Source: Magnetococcales bacterium (lineage in GTDB: Bacteria > Pseudomonadota > Magnetococcia > Magnetococcales > UBA8363). Taken from it: a stretch of 64,000 nt of DNA. The notes beneath the pieces were generated by a model that saw only the letters and a list, made by a program, of their open reading frames with translations, was not told the origin of the DNA and did not search any database. Positions 56,305 to 64,000 of this stretch are shown here, piece after piece. Every line of letters starts with the position of its first letter. Positions within the stretch are counted from its first letter, which is position 1. Location of the stretch: the NCBI GenBank assembly GCA_015232865.1, contig JADFYU010000009.1, forward strand, positions 1-64,000. Direction: 5' to 3'. The translations under genes were made by a program, and so were the position numbers.

Positions 56305-57177
56305 ATGTTTGAAGGCGTCTTTTCAGCACTGATCACCCCGTTTGCCGATGGACAATTTGACCGATCGGCCATGGCGCGGTTGATCGAGTATCAACTTCAA
56401 CGCGGAATCACCGGCTTTGTCCCTTGCGGAACCACCGGAGAATCGGCCACCCTCACCCACGACGAACACAAAGAGGTGATTAAATTTTGTGTCGAGCTGG
56501 TGGCCGGACGGGTTCCCGTTATCGCCGGCACCGGTTCCAACGCAACTCGGGAGTCCATTGAACTGACCCGATTTGCCAAACAGATCGGCGCCGATGGCGC
56601 CTTGTTGATCACCCCCTATTATAACAAGCCGACCCAAGAGGGGCTGTACCAACACTATAAAGCGGTCGCTTCATCCGTGGACATGCCCATCGTTCTGTAT
56701 AATGTTCCGGGCCGGACCGCCGTCAACATGGCTACCGACACCGTTGCCCGACTGGCGGAAATTTCCAACATTGTCGCCATCAAAGAGGCGACTGCCAATC
56801 TGGAGCGGGTTTCCATCATCCATAAGCAGTGCGGGGAGAACATCACCCTGATCTCTGGTGACGATGCGACGTTTCTGCCCTTTTTGGCCGTCGGTGGTAA
56901 AGGGGTGATTTCGGTTTCTGCCAATATCGCCACCAAAGCCATGGTCGGACTCTGGCAGGCCTGGAGTCGGGGCGATTGGCATCAGGCCCATCGTTTTCAC
57001 CAAGATCTGCTGGACCTCAACGGTCTGCTTTTTTGTGAGACCAACCCGATTCCCATCAAAGCGGCCATCGAGATGCTCGGTATCTGCGGCCCTGAATTGC
57101 GGCTACCCCTGACACCGCTGGCCGGGGAGTGCCGACAATCGTTGCGGGAGGCCATGGTCTCTCTACAGATTATTTGA
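56305..57177 (+). CDS. dapA: 4-hydroxy-tetrahydrodipicolinate synthase
   Basis: A 290-residue TIM-barrel aldolase that condenses pyruvate and aspartate semialdehyde, the first committed step to diaminopimelate and lysine. Schiff-base Lys160 lies in V-A-I-K-E-A-T, Tyr132 in L-Y-N-V-P-G-R-T, and C-G-T-T-G-E-S binds pyruvate. The gene is separate from lysA-dapF, about 34 kb away in this window. Confidence 0.97.
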   Translation: MFEGVFSALITPFADGQFDRSAMARLIEYQLQRGITGFVPCGTTGESATLTHDEHKEVIKFCVELVAGRVPVIAGTGSNATRESIELTRFAKQIGADGALLITPYYNKPTQEGLYQHYKAVASSVDMPIVLYNVPGRTAVNMATDTVARLAEISNIVAIKEATANLERVSIIHKQCGENITLISGDDATFLPFLAVGGKGVISVSANIATKAMVGLWQAWSRGDWHQAHRFHQDLLDLNGLLFCETNPIPIKAAIEMLGICGPELRLPLTPLAGECRQSLREAMVSLQII

Positions 57178-57307
57178 TGGTTTTAAAAAAACCGATGAAC
57201 TTTTATGGATCATTTGATACTGATAGACAAACAAGTAGGCAGAAACAGTGTTTGACCTCTGTCTAAATTCATAGCCCCTGTTATCATTTTAGCTGAAGGA
57301 ATCAATT

Positions 57308-57703
57308 ATGAAGAAAATCGGACTCTCTCTTTTCGCCGCTCTGTTCTCCCTCTCGTTTGCCGCAAGTGCCTCTCATGCGGGCGATGTAGATGCCGGTGCC
57401 AGTTATGTCAAGAAAAAGTGCACCATGTGTCACAGCTTTGGTGACAAGTTCAATAAGGGCGGAAAAGTTGGTCCTTCTCTGGAAGGTGGAATCATGGACA
57501 AAAAAGCCGGACAGATTGAAGGCTTCAAATATTCTTCGGGGATGTCCAAGGCCGGGGAAGAGGGTTTGGTCTGGGATGATGCGACGATGGAAAAATATTT
57601 GACCAAGCCTAAAGATGTCGTTCCGAAAACCAAAATGGCTTTCCCCGGCATCAAGAGTGCAGAGGATCTGGCTAACGTTATTGCCTTCTTGAAAACGCTC
57701 TAA
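57308..57703 (+). CDS. Soluble cytochrome c (class I)
   Basis: A 131-residue precursor with a signal peptide ending near A-S-H-A-G and one heme motif C-T-M-C-H at residues 38-42; the axial Met is in K-T-K-M-A-F-P-G. After cleavage it is about 107 residues, the size of cytochrome c2/c550, and is a plausible acceptor of the bc1 complex encoded at 13795-16428. Two terminators follow it. Confidence 0.94.
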   Translation: MKKIGLSLFAALFSLSFAASASHAGDVDAGASYVKKKCTMCHSFGDKFNKGGKVGPSLEGGIMDKKAGQIEGFKYSSGMSKAGEEGLVWDDATMEKYLTKPKDVVPKTKMAFPGIKSAEDLANVIAFLKTL

Positions 57704-57731
57704 TCGTTTTTATTGTTTAAACGATTTTTTC
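57703..57731 (+). terminator. Terminator of the cytochrome c gene
   Basis: ATCGTTT (57703-57709) pairs with AAACGAT (57719-57725), followed by TTTTT. The first arm touches the stop codon. Confidence 0.8.
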
Positions 57732-57735
57732 GAAA

Positions 57736-57769
57736 ATAGGGGGCGACGTCCGTTGCCCTCTATTTTTTT
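57736..57769 (+). terminator. Second tandem terminator
   Basis: ATAGGGGGC (57736-57744) pairs with GCCCTCTAT (57755-57763) with one G-U pair, followed by a run of seven T residues. Together with the preceding hairpin it separates the two cytochrome genes. Confidence 0.85.
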
Positions 57770-57826
57770 GTATTATAGAAGTTGGCTCCACTCTTAATCA
57801 GAGGGGGCTTGCGTTGTGTTTAAGCC

Positions 57827-58684
57827 ATGTCAGATAACGGAAAAAAGGATTTACATGCGATCATCCTAACCTTGGTGGGGGTGGCGGCCCTCGTGGTTTT
57901 TTTTCGTTTTTTTTCTGACGATCTAAAAATCGGCACACCACAGCAGGCCGTCTCTGTCGTTGTCAGCCAAGAAGATCGGGGTAAACGGTTTGCAAAAAAC
58001 TGTACTGCTTGTCATGATTTGACCCGCGCCAAACGGGCCAATCTGGTCGGACCACCCCTTTGGGGCCTGTTTGACCAACCGGCTGGATCTGTTGCTGGCT
58101 ATAAATATTCCAGAGCCCATATCCAAGCGGCCCAAGCCGGGTTGGTCTGGAATGAAGAAAATCTGGATTTTTATCTGACCAACCCCAAAGCGTTCATTCC
58201 TGGAAACCGGATGGCTTTTGCCGGGGTCAAGGTTGATGAGGAGAGGTGGGCATTGTTGGCCTATCTAAAGACTCTTCAAGACAAAGACCCGGTCAGACGG
58301 GAACCCCTTCCCCTGATTGAGCAGGCGCAGTTTTTCTTTACGGATGCACAGGATTCCAGTAGCTTTGAGGCTCGTGTCAAAAGAGGCAAGATTGTCGCTG
58401 AAAAATGCGCCGCCTGTCACGATCTGAACGAAAGCCGGAAAATTATTGTTGGCCCGCCTCTTTTTGGTATTGTTGGCCGACCGGCTGGTGACGTCGTAAC
58501 CTTTAAATACTCACCGGCACTCCAAAAAAAATCGACTGACGGCATGGTCTGGACGACCAAAAAACTCAATCAGTTTTTGACCAATCCCCAGGTATATATT
58601 CCCGAGACAAAAATGCTCTTTGCCGGAATCAGCAATCCCAAGCAGCGGGCTGACCTGCTTACCTATCTGAGAACACTGAAATAA
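57827..58684 (+). CDS. Membrane-anchored di-heme cytochrome c
   Basis: A 285-residue protein with an N-terminal anchor helix (residues ~9-30) and two class-I cytochrome c domains, each about 105 residues: C-T-A-C-H at 59-63 and C-A-A-C-H near 194-198, with axial-Met regions N-R-M-A-F-A-G and T-K-M-L-F-A-G. Both domains resemble the preceding soluble cytochrome, suggesting duplication and fusion. It probably carries electrons between bc1 and an oxidase. smpB starts nine bases downstream. Confidence 0.92.
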   Translation: MSDNGKKDLHAIILTLVGVAALVVFFRFFSDDLKIGTPQQAVSVVVSQEDRGKRFAKNCTACHDLTRAKRANLVGPPLWGLFDQPAGSVAGYKYSRAHIQAAQAGLVWNEENLDFYLTNPKAFIPGNRMAFAGVKVDEERWALLAYLKTLQDKDPVRREPLPLIEQAQFFFTDAQDSSSFEARVKRGKIVAEKCAACHDLNESRKIIVGPPLFGIVGRPAGDVVTFKYSPALQKKSTDGMVWTTKKLNQFLTNPQVYIPETKMLFAGISNPKQRADLLTYLRTLK

Positions 58685-58693
58685 AGGTGAGTT

Positions 58694-59143
58694 ATGGCGT
58701 TCAAATTGATTTCTGATAATCGTAAGGCTCGTTTTAATTATGAGATTCTCGATACGTTCGAGGCGGGGATCATTCTTTTGGGGACTGAGGTAAAATCCAT
58801 TCGCACAGGCAAGTTTAATCTGGGGGAGTCCTATGCCCAGATTCGTAATGCCGAGTTGTTTCTTCATAACGCCAATATTCCAGTCTACACCCACGGAAAT
58901 CTGAACAACCACGATCCACTGCGCGTGCGAAAGCTCCTGGCTCATGGACGGGAGATTGGACGGCTGATCGGTGTCACCAAGGAGAAGGGTTTGAGCTTGG
59001 TTCCGCTCAAGGCCTATTGGAAAAATGGTCTGGTCAAAGTCGAGTTGGGCATTGGTCGGGGTAAAAAATTGCACGACAAACGAAAAACCATCCAGGATCG
59101 GGATTGGAATCGTGATAAAGCCCGGATTTTAAAGGGTGATTAG
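58694..59143 (+). CDS. smpB: SsrA-binding protein SmpB
   Basis: A 149-residue partner of tmRNA in rescuing stalled ribosomes. Recognisable segments are N-R-K-A-R-F-N-Y, G-T-E-V-K-S-I-R, H-N-A-N-I-P and the basic C-terminal tail (K-K-L-H-D-K-R, D-R-D-W-N-R-D). AAAGGTGA precedes the ATG. The ssrA gene itself is not visible in the window. Confidence 0.97.
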   Translation: MAFKLISDNRKARFNYEILDTFEAGIILLGTEVKSIRTGKFNLGESYAQIRNAELFLHNANIPVYTHGNLNNHDPLRVRKLLAHGREIGRLIGVTKEKGLSLVPLKAYWKNGLVKVELGIGRGKKLHDKRKTIQDRDWNRDKARILKGD

Positions 59144-59267
59144 TTTTTTTTCCGGCGGAACCGTTTTTTATGGTGACAGAGACCCCGCAATCTGTTTTAT
59201 AGTGTCCCGCGGTTGCTCCTCTTAACACTCGGCAAAACCTGAATTTTCGAAAAGCTCAAACCGTACT

Positions 59268-59352
59268 GCGAAAGTGATGGAACTGGTAGACGTGCTGGAT
59301 TTAGGATCCAGTGCCGCAAGGCGTGGGGGTTCGACTCCCCCCTTTCGCACCA
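59268..59352 (+). tRNA. tRNA-Leu(TAG)
   Basis: An 85-nt class II tRNA with encoded CCA. The acceptor stem is GCGAAAG (59268-59274) with CTTTCGC, the anticodon stem CTGGA/TCCAG encloses loop TTTAGGA with anticodon TAG at 59302-59304, a short variable arm (TGCCGCAAGGCG) follows, and the T arm is GGGGG-TTCGACT-CCCCC. It reads CTA and other CTN leucine codons. Confidence 0.97.
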
Positions 59353-59365
59353 TTTTAATTTTAAA

Positions 59366-59420
59366 CCTAGATTCGGCAGTTGTCGGCACGCACGCACCGC
59401 TGACCTCCGTTTCTAGGATG
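59366..59420. repeat. Dispersed ~54-bp hairpin element, copy B
   Basis: The segment from CCTAGATTCGGCAG to TTTCTAGGATGA aligns with 25868-25921. Its ends form a short inverted pair (CCTAGA/TCTAGG). It lies between the tRNA and the convergent kinase-like gene and covers that gene's stop codon. Confidence 0.6.
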
Positions 59421-61593
59421 ACGTTTCCATGGGCAGTGCGACGGTGAAGGTACTCCCGCTGCCTGGACTGCTCTCAACATTGATCTGACCATTCAAAAGT
59501 TGAACGACCTGCCGCGTCATTGCCAGTCCTTGCCCAGGACGCTGGTATTTTCCAATACGGTTGGTATTTAATTCGGTGAATGGTCCGAAGAGGGTGGCGA
59601 TATCATCAGCGGACATGCCAATCCCGGTATCTCGGATCAGGAAGAGAAGTTCTACTCTTCTCCCTGTCACCTCCAATACCTCAACATCAAAACAGACCTC
59701 CCCTTTTTCCGTAAACTTGACGGCATTTGAAAGAAGGTTGACAAGGATCAGTCTTAACTGTCCGGCATCACCGATAAGAGGGGTAGGAAGATGAGTCGGT
59801 ATTCCTACCTTGAAGGCGACATTTTTTTTGCGGGCATACTCTCTGAAAAAATTGGCTAATGTATCGATCAGTTCAGAAATATCAAACGGTTCGGATACCA
59901 CGGATGGGTACTCTTTCGAAGTGTCCGGGAATCCGCTGATGATCTCAACGATATCCAGTATAGCCTTTGCATTGCAACGAATATTCTCTCTTACATTCCG
60001 GTTGTGAGACCCCCTTTCCTTTGAAAAACTTTTATCCACCTCGTGGAGAATGCCATCCATGAGCGTATTGATCTCGTCACGAATAATTCCCGACAAAAGA
60101 TTTCGTGACTCTCGGGTTTTATGTAACTTCTGTTCCGCAGCCAGAATGGTCTCCGGATTAGACTGAGACAAGACATCACGACACAGGGTAGCGTTATCGA
60201 ATCGGTAGGAGGCCCTATGCCAAGCGTTCGTGATTTTTTGATGATCTGCCAGGGTATTGACCGCTCCGGCCATGGCATCCAACTCGTTTCGTCCACCGAA
60301 GAAAGGTAGCCTGTCCGCAGGGTCTTCATGAGAGAGTTGGCCTAGGGTTGCGCCGATTTGATGGAGAGGCCGGGTTATTCTTCGAGTGATGATCCAGGCC
60401 AGAATGATGCCGAGCATGGAGGCTACCAGCACGATCCACAACATCAAACGATTGTTGGCAGAGGTGGTCGCGTGTATCTCCTTCACAACCTGTGACATCA
60501 TCTCTTCTGAATGGATCACATTGCGTTCAACCTGAGGAACGATTTGAGCGACGGTTTTCCTCATCTCACGGGACAAATCGTCAATCTTCTCATTTTGTTT
60601 GACAAGGGCCAGAAAATCGGTCTGATAGGCTTGGGTAAGCAAGATCAGTCTGTCCTTGTCGGAGGAAGAGATAGTGGATCTGGTAATGTTTTTTCTAATC
60701 GTCTCAAGTTCCCTCAGAGCCCACTGGACATATTTTTCATCCCCCCTGAGGAGATAATCCTTCTCTCGTCTTCTCAACTGTAGGATATCTTTTCCAAGGT
60801 CGGGGACCCGATGTAGCAGCAACAAATCCTCAATGCGATGGGCAGCTTGTCGGAAGGGACCCTTGCCACCATCGACATGGTGTTGATCCAATACATCTAT
60901 CACAAAAATTTTAAAACTTTCCTGATAGAGAGCGGTCTCTTGGTTGAGGCTGTTTTTCATCGAATGATCCAAACCGGAGGCGGCTATCTTCAGCCTGAAC
61001 TCCTCGATCAGTGCCATGACTTGATCTCGATATTGCGGTTCCAGCCTGAGGCCGAGATCTTTTTCACGCCTGCGGATTTGAAGCAGTTGCAGATAGAGGG
61101 AGTCCACCTTGAAAAGGGCCGCCTGGGCCTCCAATTCATGCGCCGTCTCGCGGAATTTTCCCTGTAGACCACTGTTGTGGTCCAGTCCTTTGACTTCCCA
61201 AGCTTTTACAATGGAATGAAAATTCTGGAGATAGCGTTTTATTAATTGGTCGATCTGTTTTGCCGAATTTTTCCCCTCTTGATCAACTAAAGAGAGGGCT
61301 TCCGACTCCTGCATGATGGCGTTGACACTGGATTCCACCTGCCTGGAGTAGATCGGGATTCTGTGGAGGATGAAATCGGATTCACCACGACGTGCCTGTT
61401 CCAGATAAAGGCCAATCTGAAGAGCATGTCCCTTTTTGGCTTCAAAAACCCGATGGACGGTCTGATAACGTTCCAGGGCTTGGTTCAAGGTGGTATGGTA
61501 CTGAAAAATAACAAGCAGGTAGAGTAGACCGACGATTCCAAAACCGAAGCCGATTTTTTCTCCGATCCGCAGGTTATTGAAAAAAGATTTCAT
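59413..61593 (-). CDS. Histidine-kinase-like sensor lacking the phospho-acceptor His
   Basis: A 726-residue membrane protein. An N-terminal helix and a second near residue 380 enclose a long helical, coiled-coil periplasmic domain with recurring R-R-R-E-K-D-L/Y-L-L-R (HBM-like sensor). A HAMP domain and a full HATPase domain follow (L-V-N-L-L-S-N-A-V-K-F, R-D-T-G-I-G-M, F-G-P-F-T). Where kinases read S-H-E-I-R-T-P-M, this protein reads R-D-E-I-N-T-L-M, so the His is Asp506. The start at 61593 follows AAGGAGAG. It lies directly after pstB, so a phosphate-linked role is likely. Confidence 0.85.
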   Translation of the reverse strand: MKSFFNNLRIGEKIGFGFGIVGLLYLLVIFQYHTTLNQALERYQTVHRVFEAKKGHALQIGLYLEQARRGESDFILHRIPIYSRQVESSVNAIMQESEALSLVDQEGKNSAKQIDQLIKRYLQNFHSIVKAWEVKGLDHNSGLQGKFRETAHELEAQAALFKVDSLYLQLLQIRRREKDLGLRLEPQYRDQVMALIEEFRLKIAASGLDHSMKNSLNQETALYQESFKIFVIDVLDQHHVDGGKGPFRQAAHRIEDLLLLHRVPDLGKDILQLRRREKDYLLRGDEKYVQWALRELETIRKNITRSTISSSDKDRLILLTQAYQTDFLALVKQNEKIDDLSREMRKTVAQIVPQVERNVIHSEEMMSQVVKEIHATTSANNRLMLWIVLVASMLGIILAWIITRRITRPLHQIGATLGQLSHEDPADRLPFFGGRNELDAMAGAVNTLADHQKITNAWHRASYRFDNATLCRDVLSQSNPETILAAEQKLHKTRESRNLLSGIIRDEINTLMDGILHEVDKSFSKERGSHNRNVRENIRCNAKAILDIVEIISGFPDTSKEYPSVVSEPFDISELIDTLANFFREYARKKNVAFKVGIPTHLPTPLIGDAGQLRLILVNLLSNAVKFTEKGEVCFDVEVLEVTGRRVELLFLIRDTGIGMSADDIATLFGPFTELNTNRIGKYQRPGQGLAMTRQVVQLLNGQINVESSPGSGSTFTVALPMETSS

Positions 61594-61670
61594 TACTCTC
61601 CTTATAAAAGCCAATTTGTTGCTGAGTCCAGAGCTTTCCACCCGTTTCAGTTAGCTATCTTGGTATGGTG

Positions 61671-62471
61671 TCATCCATAACGGCCTTCGATATAGTCGGA
61701 GGTCTCCTTTTTGGCCGGGGAGACGAACATGTCGGTGGTCTCGGTATGTTCGATCACCTTGCCCATGAGCATGAAGATACACTCGTCACTGGCCCGCCGG
61801 GCCTGTGCCATGTTGTGAGTGACCAGCAGAATGGAGTATTGCCCACGCAGTTCCCAGATCAACTCCTCTACCGCTTCAGTCCCTTTGGGGTCCAGGGCGG
61901 AACAGGGTTCGTCCATCAACAGAACAGCCGGCTTTACCGGTAGCAGTCGGGCGATGCAGAGTTTCTGCTGCTCTTCCAGGGAGAGCCCCAACGTCGCTTT
62001 GCTCTTGAGCCTGTCCTTTACCTTGTTCCAGAGCAGAACCTGTTTCAACGCCTCCTCGACGATGCCGTCCTCATCGGCGCGACTGAATTTTTTATCCTGG
62101 GTGCGGTGGATACGGTGGCCGAAAATCACGTTGTCGTATATGGAAATGGGCAGGGGGTTGGGCCGCTGGAAGACCATGCCGACATTCTTGCGCAGTTGGG
62201 CCAACTCCACATGCTCATCGTAGATATTGTGTCCCAACACGTTGATCCGCCCTTTGATCCGCACGTATCCCAACCGTTCGTTGATCCGGTCGATGCTGCG
62301 CAACAGAGTGGATTTACCACAACCGCTGGGGCCGATGAGGGAGGTGATGATCCCCTGCTTGATATCCAGGGAGACATCCTCCAACGCCTTGAACGTGCCG
62401 TACCAGAGACTCAGGGTATCGGTCATGATGGCGATGGGGGCGGTTTGATGCGGACTGTTATTGATTGACAT
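61671..62471 (-). CDS. pstB: Phosphate ABC transporter ATPase, copy with degenerate signature
   Basis: A 266-residue PstB-type ATPase. Walker A (G-P-S-G-C-G-K-S-T), Walker B (L-L-M-D-E-P) and the switch His (L-L-V-T-H) are canonical, but the ABC signature reads L-S-L-E-E-Q instead of L-S-G-G-Q. PstB drives high-affinity phosphate uptake with PstCA. The second ATPase gene lies 68 bases upstream. The two probably form a heterodimer (see findings). Confidence 0.93.
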   Translation of the reverse strand: MSINNSPHQTAPIAIMTDTLSLWYGTFKALEDVSLDIKQGIITSLIGPSGCGKSTLLRSIDRINERLGYVRIKGRINVLGHNIYDEHVELAQLRKNVGMVFQRPNPLPISIYDNVIFGHRIHRTQDKKFSRADEDGIVEEALKQVLLWNKVKDRLKSKATLGLSLEEQQKLCIARLLPVKPAVLLMDEPCSALDPKGTEAVEELIWELRGQYSILLVTHNMAQARRASDECIFMLMGKVIEHTETTDMFVSPAKKETSDYIEGRYG

Positions 62472-62539
62472 GGTTATGCACTCTCTTGTTCGGGATCTAG
62501 CCCCGTTTTTTTAATCATTTGTTCTCTTGGTACAAGCTC

Positions 62540-63406
62540 TTAACCGAAACGCCCTTCGATATAGTCCCGGGTCCGCTGGTCCTTGGTCTCACCGGAGAAC
62601 AGGGATTCCGTTTCCCCTATTTCCACACACTCCCCGTTGAGAAAGAAGGCGGTCTGTTTGGCAAGACGCTGAGCCTGTTGAACCAAGTTGGTCACCAGGA
62701 TGATGGTCATCTCGTTTTTTAATTCCTTGAGAACATCCTCGATCCGCATGGTGGTGACCGGGTCCACGGCGATGGAGAATTCGTCGAGCATGAGAATCTC
62801 CGGCTCCTGAGAGAGGGCACGAGCGATAGTGAGACGCTGCTGTTGGCCTCCGGAGAGCAGACTGCCCAGAGAGGTCAGACGATCCTTCACTTCATCCCAG
62901 AGCGCAGCTCGATACAGGCACCGTTCGACGATCTCGTCCAACCTGTTCTTCCCCTTTATCCCTCGCAGGCGGGGAGACAGGGCCACGTTGTCGTATATGG
63001 TCATAGGCAGCCCCACCGGTAGCGGGAATACCACACCGATGCGGCTTCGAAGAGCGTAGACGTTGCGCCAGGCGCTGACATCCACCCCATCCACCAGAAC
63101 CGCGCCGGTGTAGGACATGTTGATCCGCATGGTGTCCATACGGTTGATACAGTTCAAAAAGGAGGTCTTGCCACTGTTGGCCGGTCCAATAATACCGAAG
63201 ATCTCCTTTTCCGGAATTTTCAGACTGATACTTTCCAATGCCACCGTCTCTCCATATCGTATTGTCAGATCCCGAATCTCCACTTTGGACCGGTTTGAAT
63301 TGTTGAAATCCGGACCAACCCTATCGATATTCGGCCCACCATCCGTCACGACCGGGTTTTTCGGGAGGGTTTCGGGATCTGCCCCGTGGTTTTGTGTCGT
63401 TACCAT
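62540..63406 (-). CDS. pstB: Phosphate ABC transporter ATPase, second copy
   Basis: A 288-residue PstB-type ATPase with an extra ~40-residue polar N-terminus. Walker A (G-P-A-N-S-G-K-T) and the signature (L-S-G-G-Q-Q) are intact, but Walker B is followed by Phe (L-D-E-F) and the switch His is Asn (L-V-T-N). It ends in the PstB-like Y-I-E-G-R-F-G. The start overlaps the pstA stop by seven bases. It is clearly homologous to, but not interchangeable in sequence with, the downstream copy. Confidence 0.9.
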   Translation of the reverse strand: MVTTQNHGADPETLPKNPVVTDGGPNIDRVGPDFNNSNRSKVEIRDLTIRYGETVALESISLKIPEKEIFGIIGPANSGKTSFLNCINRMDTMRINMSYTGAVLVDGVDVSAWRNVYALRSRIGVVFPLPVGLPMTIYDNVALSPRLRGIKGKNRLDEIVERCLYRAALWDEVKDRLTSLGSLLSGGQQQRLTIARALSQEPEILMLDEFSIAVDPVTTMRIEDVLKELKNEMTIILVTNLVQQAQRLAKQTAFFLNGECVEIGETESLFSGETKDQRTRDYIEGRFG

Positions 63407-64000
63407 TTTTTCAATCCTCTCAAGCGCATCCGCAGAGCGATGGACAGTGCGTTCATGATGAGAACCATACCGATCAGGGTCAGTGCTACACCGTAAGGGA
63501 GGGCCTCCGGTATGTGGGGAACCTGGGTGGAGACCACGAACAGGTGGAGGGATAGCGCCATGGTCTGATCAAACACACTCTCCGGCAGGATCGGCAGGAA
63601 GAAGGCGGCCCCGGTAAACATGATGGGAGCGGTCTCTCCAGAGGTCCGGGAGACCTCCAGGATCACGCCGGTCAGAATACCGCTGACTGCGTTGGGCAGT
63701 ACCACCCGACGAATCGTCTGCCAACGGGTGGCCCCCATGTTCCAGCACGCCTCGCGAAAGGCTTGTGGAACCGCTTCCAGGGACTCCTTGGTGGCGACGA
63801 TCACCACGGGCAGGGTCATCACCGCCAGGGTCAAGCTGGCCGCCATGATCGAGGTTCCGAATTCGAAAAAGATCACGAAAGCCCCGACCCCGAACAGGGC
63901 ATGTACGATGGAGGGAACACCGGCCAAGTTGATGATGGCCAGATTGATCATCCGGGTGAACCAGGTGTCCGGCGCATACTCGGATAGGTAGATGGCGGCG
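63400..64000 (-). CDS. pstA: Phosphate ABC transporter permease PstA, C-terminal part
   Basis: The reverse-strand frame is open to the right edge, so the N-terminus is missing. The visible ~199 residues contain A-A-I-Y-L-S-E-Y-A, N-L-A-G-V-P-S-I-V, and the cytoplasmic coupling loop E-A-x-x-x-M-G-A-T-R-W-Q-T-I, followed by two membrane helices, as in PstA. It forms the membrane channel of the phosphate importer with PstC, presumably encoded outside the window. Confidence 0.94.
   Translation of the reverse strand, partial: AAIYLSEYAPDTWFTRMINLAIINLAGVPSIVHALFGVGAFVIFFEFGTSIMAASLTLAVMTLPVVIVATKESLEAVPQAFREACWNMGATRWQTIRRVVLPNAVSGILTGVILEVSRTSGETAPIMFTGAAFFLPILPESVFDQTMALSLHLFVVSTQVPHIPEALPYGVALTLIGMVLIMNALSIALRMRLRGLKKW

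Noticed and set aside
60030..60040. TTTATCCACC, a near DnaA box
   Set aside because: It is a single imperfect match inside the coding region of the kinase-like gene, far from dnaA.

Overview
The window looks like a chromosomal segment of a Gram-negative bacterium of the Pseudomonadota: it carries a three-gene cytochrome bc1 operon, LptM-LysA-DapF, a dnaA-dnaN-recF-gyrB cluster, Tat and lipoprotein signals, and an exosortase-A-type exopolysaccharide locus. The many signalling proteins and the general gene style would fit an early-branching, Magnetococcia-like lineage, but that assignment is inference from memory and was not tested. Nearly all of the DNA is accounted for by ordinary genes. I see no prophage, insertion sequence, rRNA or CRISPR array.

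Left part (1-20200): a partial AI-2E-type permease; a secreted coiled-coil protein; a manganese (yybP-ykoY) riboswitch with an overlapping terminator in front of a GDT1/TMEM165-type cation exporter; a double-FHA protein; a DUF2235 hydrolase; a PPC/DUF296 protein beside a 1406-residue PPDK-like dikinase that lacks the PEP-binding domain; two tandem COQ10/RatA-type START proteins; a SurA-like/DsbA fusion; trmL; petABC; pyrF; a dual-CDGSH protein; cytochrome b561; YceI; and an ECF sigma factor coupled to a small exported protein.

Centre (20200-40900): lptM-lysA-dapF-aminotransferase operon, a CheX-like protein, the replication cluster dnaA-dnaN-recF-gyrB-ogt (minus strand) with long imperfect direct repeats upstream of dnaA, a PilZ protein, a TPR-like protein, priA-def-fmt, and a PhnD-like binding protein coupled to a GAF histidine kinase.

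Right part (40900-64000): a minus-strand polysaccharide/exosortase-associated operon reads stp1-type and stp2-type glycosyltransferases, a small four-cysteine exported protein, a PqqD-like chaperone, an HprK-related kinase, a TPR-sulfotransferase, a nucleotidyltransferase and an asparagine-synthase-like amidotransferase. The last six genes overlap one another by 1 to 26 bases. This is the most system-like part of the window and its biochemical job is not established. It is followed by trpBA, an alpha-solenoid protein, RNase D, a folate operon (pteridine-reductase-like SDR, folB, folK), dapA, two cytochrome c genes, smpB, tRNA-Leu(TAG), and a phosphate-uptake (pst) operon. The pst operon encodes two non-identical ATPases with complementary motif losses and ends in a histidine-kinase-like protein with no phospho-acceptor histidine.
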